Assembly: GCA_042218115.1 (NCBI GenBank)
Contig: JBDGRJ010000036.1
Coordinates: 1 to 23,349, forward strand
DNA from: JBDGRJ01 sp042218115
Lineage (GTDB): Bacteria > Patescibacteriota > Patescibacteriia > Magasanikbacterales > UBA922
Length of the DNA: 23,349 nt
Direction of reading: 5' to 3'
The notes beneath the pieces were generated by a model. That model made no database searches. It had not been told where the DNA came from and worked only from the letters and a program-made list of their open reading frames with translations. The position numbers and the translations under genes are program-made. How positions within the stretch are numbered: position 1 is the stretch's first letter; each line of letters opens with the position of its first letter. Of this stretch, positions 1-7,186 are shown piece by piece.

Positions 1-902
1 CCTACCGGCCCTGAAACTTCAAACACCATTCCCTGACCTAAAATAAGATTTTTCAATAGTGTGTAGAACCCGACTACGATAGTAACAGTGCCGCTGATAG
101 CAGCTAAAAACCCCTTGTACAATGAAATATACCATGGGTATTTTACCACAGCCGAATCTGATAGTCTAACACCTAGTTTTTCCTCATCCCCTCCCTCCAG
201 TTTTTTGGGGCTGGCGGATAAAGTTAAGGTTTCCTCTCCTCTTTGAATAGTAAGGTCTAATTTTTCGTTTTTATTTTGTTCAATATATTCTACCAATTGT
301 TTACTCTCAGAGATAGTCGTTCCGTTCACAGCCAAGATTCGATCCCCCATTTTCAGCCCCGCCTTGTCGGCCGGTGTTTCTGATTGCACTTTCTGTATCA
401 TCACCTGTGGCTCTTGTAGTACGATCGCATTGGGGTCCTTCGTAGCTTCGGCCGAAGTAGGGAGTCCGTTGATAAACCCACCGGCAAGCAAAACAGCAGC
501 CAGAAGAAAGTTCATAAAAACCCCCGCAGATAGCACTATTATTCTTTTCCAGGGAGCCTTATATCCAAAACTATCTTCATCTTCTAAGTTCTGTCCATTC
601 TCACCCTTAATCCTAACAAAACCACCCAAAGGCAGCCAGTTTATGGAATAAAGTGTATCCGGAAATTTTTCCTGAGTCTCTTCTCCTGCTACAGTTTCTT
701 TTAAGCTGTCTTTTCCTTTACCCCAGACCCATACTCTATCGCCAGTCTCAGGATCTATATAAAAACCAAAGGCTCGAGGAGGGAATCCGATAGCAAATTC
801 ATACACCTTCATGTTAAAAAACCTGGCAGCAAAGAAGTGTCCGCCCTCATGAACCACTACCAACAAAGATAGGATCAGCAAAAAAATGATAATCGTTTGC
901 AT
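1..902 (-). CDS. rseP: RseP-type site-2 zinc metalloprotease, 3'-truncated by window edge
   Basis: Membrane-embedded M50 protease that makes the intramembrane cut of membrane substrates such as anti-sigma factors and signal-peptide remnants. I translated the minus strand from the ATG at 902-900. The first helix carries the zinc motif HEGGH at residues 18-22, preceded by a Leu/Val/Ile-rich stretch. A second hydrophobic segment lies around residues 124-145. A PDZ domain follows at about residues 165-235, with the family-typical stretch PADKAGLKMGDRILAVNG. About 300 residues are visible and the reading frame stays open to base 1. The second zinc ligand motif and the last helices would lie outside the window. 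The gene is divergent from lemA-htpX, and a sigma70-like promoter at 943-971 fits it. No Shine-Dalgarno is visible. The family call is firm; its substrate here is unknown. Confidence 0.93.
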   Translation of the reverse strand, partial: MQTIIIFLLILSLLVVVHEGGHFFAARFFNMKVYEFAIGFPPRAFGFYIDPETGDRVWVWGKGKDSLKETVAGEETQEKFPDTLYSINWLPLGGFVRIKGENGQNLEDEDSFGYKAPWKRIIVLSAGVFMNFLLAAVLLAGGFINGLPTSAEATKDPNAIVLQEPQVMIQKVQSETPADKAGLKMGDRILAVNGTTISESKQLVEYIEQNKNEKLDLTIQRGEETLTLSASPKKLEGGDEEKLGVRLSDSAVVKYPWYISLYKGFLAAISGTVTIVVGFYTLLKNLILGQGMVFEVSGPV

Positions 903-904
903 GA

Positions 905-933
905 TTGACTATTTTGGCAATTACAGTTAAAAT
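905..933 (+). promoter_or_regulatory. Sigma70-like promoter of lemA-htpX
   Basis: TTGACT (905-910), a 17-base spacer, then TAAAAT (928-933); each hexamer matches consensus at five of six positions. The start would be near 940, with a leader of about 53 bases. The -35 begins three bases upstream (on the plus strand) of the rseP start codon, so it lies inside the rseP transcript leader. Confidence 0.55.
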
Positions 934-942
934 AGTGTTAGG

Positions 943-971
943 ATTATCTCATAAATAAGAAGTTAGTTCAA
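943..971 (-). promoter_or_regulatory. Sigma70-like promoter of rseP
   Basis: Read on the minus strand, TTGAAC (971-966) and GATAAT (948-943) are separated by exactly 17 bases. The start would be near 936, giving a leader of about 34 bases before the rseP ATG. The element is interleaved with the lemA promoter on the other strand. Confidence 0.5.
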
Positions 972-992
972 GATTCACTTTAACTTAATCCT

Positions 993-1559
993 ATGCAAAT
1001 TTTGATGTACATTTTACTGGGCATAGCAGTACTTATCCTGATATGGCTGGTGTTTCTCTACAATAGTTTAGTCAAGCTCCAAAACCGTGTCGAAGAAGCT
1101 TGGAGTGATATCGACGTACAGCTAAAGAGGCGTCATAACCTAATTCCAAACCTTGTTGACAGCGTCAAAGGCTATATGGAGCATGAAAAAGGTACCCTAG
1201 AGAAAGTGACAGAACTGCGCTCCCAGGCAGAACAAGCCCGCCAAGAAGGTGATACCCAAAAAATCGCTCAGATCGAAGACCAGCTCCAGTCTGCACTTGG
1301 CAACCTGCAGGTAGCAGTAGAAGATTATCCTGATCTAAAAGCAAGTCAAAACGTATCTGAACTGATGGATGAGTTATCTGATACTGAAAACAAAATTCAA
1401 GCAGCCAGAAGATTCTATAACGGACAAGTTAGAAACTTCAACACCAAAATCGAAAGCTTCCCTGCCAACTTAGTAGCAAGTGCGCTTGGCTTTAAGGAGC
1501 AGGATTACTATGAGATAGAAGATGAGAGCCAAAGGGAGAACGTAGATGTAAACCTATAA
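993..1559 (+). CDS. lemA: LemA family membrane protein
   Basis: LemA-family protein of 188 residues, the usual length. It has an N-terminal membrane helix at about residues 3-24, then a long helical domain. Family hallmarks are visible: an NRVEEAWSDIDVQLKRRHNLIPNL stretch after the helix (residues about 31-54, quoted in part as EEAWSDIDVQLKRR and HNLIPNL) and the late segment FYNGQVRNFNTKIESFPANL. The biochemical role of LemA is poorly defined; it is commonly encoded next to the M48 protease HtpX, as here (htpX starts 62 bases downstream). The pair probably forms one transcript from the promoter at 905-933, because no convincing promoter lies in the gap. No Shine-Dalgarno precedes the ATG. 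The family call is secure; the function is not known. Confidence 0.95.
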   Translation: MQILMYILLGIAVLILIWLVFLYNSLVKLQNRVEEAWSDIDVQLKRRHNLIPNLVDSVKGYMEHEKGTLEKVTELRSQAEQARQEGDTQKIAQIEDQLQSALGNLQVAVEDYPDLKASQNVSELMDELSDTENKIQAARRFYNGQVRNFNTKIESFPANLVASALGFKEQDYYEIEDESQRENVDVNL

Positions 1560-1592
1560 TTCTAAGATTTCTAAATCTAATTGAACTCAAAG

Positions 1593-1607
1593 TCGGTGAT
1601 TAACCGA
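1593..1607 (+). other. Small inverted repeat in the lemA-htpX gap
   Basis: TCGGT and ACCGA can pair as a 5-bp stem around a 5-base loop, ending 14 bases before the htpX ATG. A competing AACC/GGTT pairing (1602-1616) overlaps it. There is no U tract, so it is not a terminator. It could affect htpX initiation, but the stem is short and may be chance. Confidence 0.2.
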
Positions 1608-1621
1608 ATCATGGTTTTATT

Positions 1622-2491
1622 ATGTATCAACAAATAACATCCAACAAAAGAAAAACAGTGTTGTTGGTGGGGCTTTTCTTCATCATTACTATTGCCCTAG
1701 GTTGGTTCATTGGTGTGTATATGGGTTATGGATATTGGATTTTTGTGTTTGCTATTCTCTACTCGATCGGATCAGCTCTGATTAGCTATTTTGCAGGTGA
1801 TAAGGTGGCCCTCAAAACCTCCGGGGCTAAAAAAATAAAAAAAGAAGATAACCCATATGTTTACAGGATGGTGGAAAACTTGTGTATTACTGCCGGAATG
1901 GAAGAGCCGGATGTACATATCATCGACTCCCCGGCCTTAAATGCCTTCGCTACCGGTAGGAATCCAGAAAATGCATCAATAGCATTGACTACCGGCCTGA
2001 TTAATAAACTGGAAGACGAGGAGCTGGAAGGAGTGATAGCTCATGAATTATCTCATATTCAAAACTATGACACATTAATAATGACTCTCACAGTGGTTCT
2101 GGTAGGAACTATAGCACTGATAGCTGATCTATTTCTACGAGCCAGGCTGTTTGGTTTTGGTGGAGATAATAAGAAAGGTGGTGTCTTTGCAATTATAGGT
2201 TTTGTCTTGATCCTGGTTTCTCCGATAGTGGCCCAGCTGATAAAGCTGGCTATCAGCAGAAAAAGAGAGTATCTTGCTGATGCTTCCGGAGTTGATCTGA
2301 CTCGATATCCGGAAGGTTTAGCTAGTGCACTTGAGAAAATAACAAACTCGGATAAACAGCTGGATACCGCAAGCTCGGCTACAGCTCATCTATTTATCTC
2401 CAATCCGTTTAAAAATAAATTCTTCTCCAAGCTCTTCTCTACCCATCCTCCGGCAGAAGAGAGAATAAAAAGACTAAGGGATATGGCTTAA
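1622..2491 (+). CDS. htpX: HtpX-like M48 membrane zinc metalloprotease
   Basis: Membrane-bound M48B protease that degrades misfolded membrane proteins with its active site on the cytoplasmic side. At 289 residues it is of normal length (E. coli HtpX 293). Two N-terminal membrane helices occupy about residues 13-57. The zinc site HELSH is at residues 141-145, and the third ligand is the Glu of EYLAD at about residue 216. Further hydrophobic segments fall around residues 150-170 and 185-207. The C-terminus carries the typical STHPPAEERIKRLR. It follows lemA in the same orientation, the arrangement seen in many bacteria. The stop codon overlaps that of the convergent phosphomutase gene in a shared TTAA. 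There is no Shine-Dalgarno upstream. Confidence 0.96.
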   Translation: MYQQITSNKRKTVLLVGLFFIITIALGWFIGVYMGYGYWIFVFAILYSIGSALISYFAGDKVALKTSGAKKIKKEDNPYVYRMVENLCITAGMEEPDVHIIDSPALNAFATGRNPENASIALTTGLINKLEDEELEGVIAHELSHIQNYDTLIMTLTVVLVGTIALIADLFLRARLFGFGGDNKKGGVFAIIGFVLILVSPIVAQLIKLAISRKREYLADASGVDLTRYPEGLASALEKITNSDKQLDTASSATAHLFISNPFKNKFFSKLFSTHPPAEERIKRLRDMA

Positions 2492-3861
2492 TTATTCTCT
2501 ATAATCTCACTAACCTCCTTTACTTTTTCTTTCATAATTTCTTCATTCTCCGCCTCTAAGTTCAGTCGAACTTTATCCGTAGTAGATGACTTCCTCACAT
2601 TAAACCACCAGTCGTTCCACTCAAAAGTCAGTCCATCAAAATCATATTTAATATCATTTTCTCCATACTCATCTCTAAGCCGATCAAAGACCGCATCCTT
2701 ATCGTCAACTAAAAAGTTTATCTCACCGGAATGTGCATATTTTTCGCGCATAGGCTCTACATACTCGCTCATAGTCTTGCCGCTTTTTGACAGCTCTTCT
2801 AACAACATTATCGCTATAATTTCCGGGGTCTCATATATACCATTACCGGTATCTACAAAAAAGTGACCTGAAGACTCGCCTGCAAACGGAGCCCCCACCT
2901 CTCTAGCCTCTTTTTTGATGTGTGAGTGCCCGACTCTGGTGACTATAGGCTCACCCCCGTATTGCTCAATCATATCTACGGTAATTTCACCCGGACGCAC
3001 ATCATAACATATCGGAGCTCCGGGGTTATCAGCTAAAAATAACTTAGCCATAATACCACGGATAATAGCCGGCTCTACCGTGTCTCCGTTCTCATCAAAA
3101 AAGAATATACGATCAGCATCTCCATCGGTAGCAATACCTAGATCAGCATCGGTGGTCTGAATCCTCTCTCTAATATCCTCATTATTTTCCTCTATCAAGG
3201 GGTTTGCTTCATGATTAGGAAAGCTGCCGTCCAGCTCAAAATACATCTTATCAAGCTCACAAGGTAGGCTTTTAAATAACTCCCCCATCAAGGGAGCCCC
3301 CATACCATTTCCCGTATCCACTACTACTTTATAAGGCTTTATATTCTCAGCTTCAGTAAAATCTAAAGCAAAATCTACCTGTTCTTTTAATACACCTTCT
3401 TTTTTTGTTACTTCACCCTTTGTTTTTACATCAGAAAAATTTTGTTCTAAAGCGATATCCCTGATCTGTTCTAAGCCGCTGCCCAAGCCGATGGGTCTCG
3501 CCTGGTCTTTGACCAGCTTAGCTCCGTTGTATTTTTCGGGGTTATGAGAGGCGGTAATATTAATCCCCCCGTCATAGCCAAAATGACTAACAGCAAAGTA
3601 AAAAGTGGGCGTAGAAGCAAGCCCTATCTCAACCACATCTACCCCCTGCATAGTTATACCTTCTATAACAGCCTTTTTTAATAGCTGAGAAGAATCACGC
3701 ATATCATGAGAAACTACCAGCTCAAGACTATCTTTGCCCGTTTCTCCTTTCAAATATTCTGCATAAGCTCGTCCTATTACCTTCATTGCTTGTTGATCAA
3801 ATTCATCAGGATAGACCCCCCTGATATCGTAGGATTTGAAAATATCTTCTCGTAGCTTCAT
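2488..3861 (-). CDS. manB: Phosphomannomutase/phosphoglucomutase
   Basis: Alpha-D-phosphohexomutase that interconverts hexose 6- and 1-phosphates, feeding nucleotide-sugar synthesis for surface glycans. The protein has 457 residues from the ATG at 3861, the length of bacterial PMM/PGM enzymes. It opens with REDIFKSYDIRGVYPDE. The phosphoserine loop TASHNP has its Ser at residue 105. The metal loop reads DGDADR at 246-251. The sugar-specificity loop GESSGHFF and a C-terminal phosphate-binding domain (VRKSSTTDKVRL) follow. The frame extends upstream to a TTG at 3918, but a good promoter (3897-3925) lies inside that extension and homology begins at the ATG, so 3861 is preferred. It is convergent with htpX and divergent from clpC. 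Mannose versus glucose preference cannot be read from sequence; the symbol is provisional. Confidence 0.93.
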   Translation of the reverse strand: MKLREDIFKSYDIRGVYPDEFDQQAMKVIGRAYAEYLKGETGKDSLELVVSHDMRDSSQLLKKAVIEGITMQGVDVVEIGLASTPTFYFAVSHFGYDGGINITASHNPEKYNGAKLVKDQARPIGLGSGLEQIRDIALEQNFSDVKTKGEVTKKEGVLKEQVDFALDFTEAENIKPYKVVVDTGNGMGAPLMGELFKSLPCELDKMYFELDGSFPNHEANPLIEENNEDIRERIQTTDADLGIATDGDADRIFFFDENGDTVEPAIIRGIMAKLFLADNPGAPICYDVRPGEITVDMIEQYGGEPIVTRVGHSHIKKEAREVGAPFAGESSGHFFVDTGNGIYETPEIIAIMLLEELSKSGKTMSEYVEPMREKYAHSGEINFLVDDKDAVFDRLRDEYGENDIKYDFDGLTFEWNDWWFNVRKSSTTDKVRLNLEAENEEIMKEKVKEVSEIIENN

Positions 3862-3877
3862 AAGATTATTATTTAAA

Positions 3878-3906
3878 TTGACACTAGCTTTTTTTAAGTA
3901 TATAAT
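3878..3906 (+). promoter_or_regulatory. Perfect-consensus sigma70 promoter of the clpC-radA operon
   Basis: TTGACA (3878-3883), exactly 17 bases, TATAAT (3901-3906): both hexamers match consensus at all positions with ideal spacing. The start would be near 3913, giving a leader of about 41 bases. No CIRCE or CtsR operator motif is visible around it. Confidence 0.75.
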
Positions 3907-3925
3907 AGAAATTACCAAGACGCAA
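3897..3925 (-). promoter_or_regulatory. Sigma70-like promoter of the phosphomutase gene
   Basis: On the minus strand, TTGCGT (3925-3920), a 17-base spacer, then TATACT (3902-3897). The start would be near 3890, about 29 bases before the ATG at 3861. Its -10 overlaps the clpC -10 at bases 3901-3902. It also decides the start codon by excluding the TTG at 3918. Confidence 0.55.
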
Positions 3926-3953
3926 TTACTTCTAAGTTAAGTAAAATATTTTT

Positions 3954-6500
3954 ATGGATCCACAGAGCTACTTAGACAACCTATCAACCAATCTAAAAAA
4001 TGCAATCGCAAAATCAATTTCTTTAGCTACTTCTTTGGGTGATCCAAAAGTAACTCCTGCACATATATTACTGGTACTACATGAACAAGAAGGTACTGTA
4101 GGTGCAGAAATAATAAACAAAATAAACCTAAACAAAGAGACCATAAAAAAACAATTGACACGAGATAGCGAACATGACCCAAAAGAAACTCTACCTGAGC
4201 TCGATGAAAAATCTCAAACAGCACTAGAAAAAGCGATGCTTTTGGCTCACAAATACGACCATAGCTATATCGGCACCGAACACTTGCTGTCCGGTTTGGT
4301 TCACTGCCAAGACGAGAACATCGAGAAAATATTAGAACAAGAAAATATAACCCCTAAAGAAGTCGACCAACAAGTCGAAATAATCCTGCAAAGCACCACC
4401 CAATTTCCGGATCTGGATAACATCTCCGAGACTCTCGAACAGATCAAAGATATGTCTTCAGGAAACCAAAAAGGTGGACTGCCGGGGCCTAGCGGCCACA
4501 TGAAGCCACAGCTTTTCAGCCGCAAAAAAACATCCAAACAAGGAAGAAGACAAGGGGGAGAAAAATCAGCACTAGAGATGTTTACTACTGAGTTGACCAG
4601 CAAAGAAATACAGAAAGATATAGATCCGGTAATAGGGCGTGAAAAGGAAATTCAAAGATTAATCAATATTCTTTGCAGGAGAAACAAAAATAACCCGGTG
4701 CTGGTAGGAGAAGCAGGAGTAGGAAAAACCGCTATAGTAGAAGGATTAGCTAAGAGAATAGTATCCGGAGATGTGCCTGACGTGCTGAAACACAAGCGAG
4801 TCTTTTCGCTGGATCTGACCCTATTAATCTCAGGTACAATTTATCGGGGTGAGTTTGAGTCCAGACTCAAAAAGATAATAGATCAATTCAAACAAAAAGA
4901 CGACTTTATCCTGTTTATCGATGAGCTGCACAATATCATCGGTACCGGCTCCAACCAAGGAACTATGGATGCTGCCAATATCCTAAAGCCGGCCTTAGCT
5001 CGAGGTGATCTACACTGTATCGGAGCCACAACTTTAGACGAATATGAACAATATATTACTGATGATCCGGCACTAGAGAGAAGGTTTCAATCAATACATA
5101 TAGAAGAGCCCTCAATCCAAGAAACAGAAGAAATTCTACAAGGAGTAAAAAAGCATTACGATACCTACCATGAAGTCAAAATAACCGAACAAGCAATCGA
5201 GACCGCAGCTGAGCTCAGCAATAAGTACATTCATGATAATTTTCTCCCCGACAAGGCATTAGACTTGATGGACGAAGCCGCATCTTCTGTCAGAGTACAA
5301 AAAGATGAAAGTGATCTGCAAAAGAAAAAAAGAGAACTAGAAGAAGTAAAAAATAACTATATTGACAAGAAAGAACAAGCAATAGAAGAAGAGGATTTTG
5401 AAGAAGCCCTAAAGTGGAAACGAATCCTCAAAGAAACCAACGAAAAGTTAGATCAGATAGAAGAAAAAATATTACATGAAAAAAAGAAAGAGGACCCGGA
5501 TCAAGTAACAAAGGAAAACATAGCTCACGTCTTGGGTATGCAGCTATCAACGGACACCGATTTGCTGTTACAAGACGACTGGGAGAAACTGAATAAACTA
5601 CCCGAAAGATTAAAAGAAAATATATTCGGACAAGAAAGGGCAATCAAGAAAATAACTGATGCGCTCAGAAAATCTTACTTAGGTATACATGATGAAGATA
5701 GCCCCCTAGCCTCATTCATGCTGGCGGGTCCTAGCGGCGTAGGAAAAACCGAGCTGTCAAAAACATTAGCTGAAAAGCTATACTTTGATTCTGATGCTTT
5801 GGTAAAAGTAGATATGAGTGAGTTCTCAGAAGCTCATGGGGTATCAAAACTTTTGGGGTCCCCTGCTGGTTATGTAGGGCATGACAAAAGAAATAAATTT
5901 TTAGAACAAGTTAAAAAAAGACCATATAGTGTAGTACTGCTAGATGAGTTTCACGAAGCACATCCGGATGTACAAAAGCTGGCCCTGCAAATATTAGATG
6001 AAGGTGAGTTAACTGACAGTACAGGCAAGACAATATCTTTTAAACATGCTATCATAGTATTAACTACTACAGTGGGTGCTGATCTTTTCAAATCTCACGG
6101 TATCGGATTTGCTGAAAGTGATGAAGGAGAAAAGAGAGAAGCTATCATCAAAGACAAACTAAAAGACTCCTTTAGTTCTCCTCTGATAGGGCGCCTCAAT
6201 GAGATATGTCTGATGTCTCCACCCAAAGAAGAAGAGATAGAAAAAATAGTGGAAAAAAGAATAGCAGAGATAAGCAGCAAACTGGAAGAAAAGCATAATA
6301 TAGCAATAGATCCGGAACAGGAGGTATTAAGCTCACTTGCTTCCCAATCTTATGATCAAGACCAAGGAGTGAGGCACTTAGAACAACTTGTGGAAAAAGA
6401 GATTCAAGAGCTAATAGTCGGTATGATAGAAGAGAACGAAGAAAAACAAGAAGGTAAATTTACACTAACTAAAGATGAAGATTCTTTTAAGTTAGTATAA
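3954..6500 (+). CDS. clpC: ClpC-type AAA+ unfoldase with two ATPase modules
   Basis: Hexameric ATP-driven unfoldase that feeds proteins to ClpP or remodels them. It has 848 residues. Double Clp_N repeat spans about residues 1-150. AAA1 has Walker A GEAGVGKT (252-259) and Walker B ILFIDE (319-324). A short middle segment holds a UVR-like helix pair at about 469-505, far shorter than the ClpB M domain. AAA2 has Walker A GPSGVGKT (592-599) and Walker B with Asp664-Glu665. An IGF tripeptide at 717-719 lies where ClpP-binding loops occur, which favours ClpC over ClpB. Oddities: the usual LLDEIEKAHPDV reads LLDEFHEAHPDV, and the usual FRPEF(I/L)NR reads FSSPLIGR, keeping the arginine. First gene of a six-gene run; the next ATG begins one base after its stop. 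Confidence 0.94.
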   Translation: MDPQSYLDNLSTNLKNAIAKSISLATSLGDPKVTPAHILLVLHEQEGTVGAEIINKINLNKETIKKQLTRDSEHDPKETLPELDEKSQTALEKAMLLAHKYDHSYIGTEHLLSGLVHCQDENIEKILEQENITPKEVDQQVEIILQSTTQFPDLDNISETLEQIKDMSSGNQKGGLPGPSGHMKPQLFSRKKTSKQGRRQGGEKSALEMFTTELTSKEIQKDIDPVIGREKEIQRLINILCRRNKNNPVLVGEAGVGKTAIVEGLAKRIVSGDVPDVLKHKRVFSLDLTLLISGTIYRGEFESRLKKIIDQFKQKDDFILFIDELHNIIGTGSNQGTMDAANILKPALARGDLHCIGATTLDEYEQYITDDPALERRFQSIHIEEPSIQETEEILQGVKKHYDTYHEVKITEQAIETAAELSNKYIHDNFLPDKALDLMDEAASSVRVQKDESDLQKKKRELEEVKNNYIDKKEQAIEEEDFEEALKWKRILKETNEKLDQIEEKILHEKKKEDPDQVTKENIAHVLGMQLSTDTDLLLQDDWEKLNKLPERLKENIFGQERAIKKITDALRKSYLGIHDEDSPLASFMLAGPSGVGKTELSKTLAEKLYFDSDALVKVDMSEFSEAHGVSKLLGSPAGYVGHDKRNKFLEQVKKRPYSVVLLDEFHEAHPDVQKLALQILDEGELTDSTGKTISFKHAIIVLTTTVGADLFKSHGIGFAESDEGEKREAIIKDKLKDSFSSPLIGRLNEICLMSPPKEEEIEKIVEKRIAEISSKLEEKHNIAIDPEQEVLSSLASQSYDQDQGVRHLEQLVEKEIQELIVGMIEENEEKQEGKFTLTKDEDSFKLV

Positions 6501-6501
6501 A

Positions 6502-7176
6502 ATGCCCGATAGAAGGGAGGTAAAAAACAAAAAGCAACTAGAACAGGACCGCAACAGAGATAGAACAGGACCAGTAGAAAACGTCCAAAGCGGTTCAACT
6601 GTTGTAAATACAGATAACACCCAGCCAGATAATCAACAGCAGCGCGAGCCCGAGCGACAGAATAGACAAAAAGAACAGAGAGGTAGTAAATCAGTCGAAG
6701 AGATTAAAAACAGAGAAACCGAAGCTAGTCCATCTCAAGAAGCTAAAAAAACAGCCGAGTTTGCATCAAAAGCCAGCTCAGAAGCTAAAGAATCAGAAAA
6801 AAGCGGGTTAAAGCTATACCCTTTTCCTATGCTAATTCTCTCCGCAACATTAGATGTGATAGACCCGTTTACCGGATCGCTATTTGGCTTGTTAGTAATA
6901 CTAGAAATCGTGGCATCTACTTCTCTATCTATTATGTTATATCCGCAAACAACTAAAGAAGATAGAAATTTCATAAAATACATTCTTTCAGCAGTAGTTG
7001 ATGCAATCCCAATATTATCTATTTTGCCCTGGGAAACAGCTGTACTTTATCTGATCGACAAACAAAAGAAGGGTGAGCTAGCCGGAGGACTAGAAAATAC
7101 AGCCAAAAGTGTAAGCAAGGGGAACTTATCACAAAATACAAAAAACCGTCTATCTCAAGCTAAAGAAAACCTATAA
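6502..7176 (+). CDS. Unknown membrane protein with disordered N-terminus and duplicated helical hairpin
   Basis: I do not recognise this 224-residue protein. Residues 1-100 are strongly hydrophilic, rich in Gln, Arg, Glu, Asn and Ser, and probably disordered. Residues 106-148 and 157-187 are two hydrophobic blocks, each long enough for a helical hairpin or re-entrant pair. Each block contains the same pattern ILSAxxDxI (112-120 and 161-169), which suggests an internal duplication with an acidic residue near the membrane. The tail (188-224) is polar and Lys/Asn rich. It starts one base after the clpC stop and ends ten bases before the next gene, so it is almost certainly co-transcribed. No Shine-Dalgarno. 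It could be a ClpC membrane partner or a helper of the envelope genes that follow; nothing in the sequence decides this. Confidence 0.8.
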   Translation: MPDRREVKNKKQLEQDRNRDRTGPVENVQSGSTVVNTDNTQPDNQQQREPERQNRQKEQRGSKSVEEIKNRETEASPSQEAKKTAEFASKASSEAKESEKSGLKLYPFPMLILSATLDVIDPFTGSLFGLLVILEIVASTSLSIMLYPQTTKEDRNFIKYILSAVVDAIPILSILPWETAVLYLIDKQKKGELAGGLENTAKSVSKGNLSQNTKNRLSQAKENL

Positions 7177-7186
7177 TCTAAATTAA

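Noticed and set aside
364..651. 95-residue plus-strand ORF opposite rseP
   Set aside because: The minus-strand frame encodes a clear RseP PDZ and membrane region; this frame is a shadow.
1565..1578. AGATTT/AAATCT inverted repeat after lemA as a terminator
   Set aside because: The loop would be two bases, the stem is AT-rich, and no U tract follows; read-through into htpX is more likely.
3862..3918. Upstream extension of the phosphomutase to a TTG start (476 residues)
   Set aside because: The extension overlaps the promoter pair, its residues do not resemble the family, and the ATG at 3861 leads directly into the conserved REDIFKSYDIRG.
3860..3953. CIRCE or CtsR heat-shock operator upstream of clpC
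   Set aside because: Neither TTAGCACTC-N9-GAGTGCTAA nor a GGTCAAA direct repeat is present.
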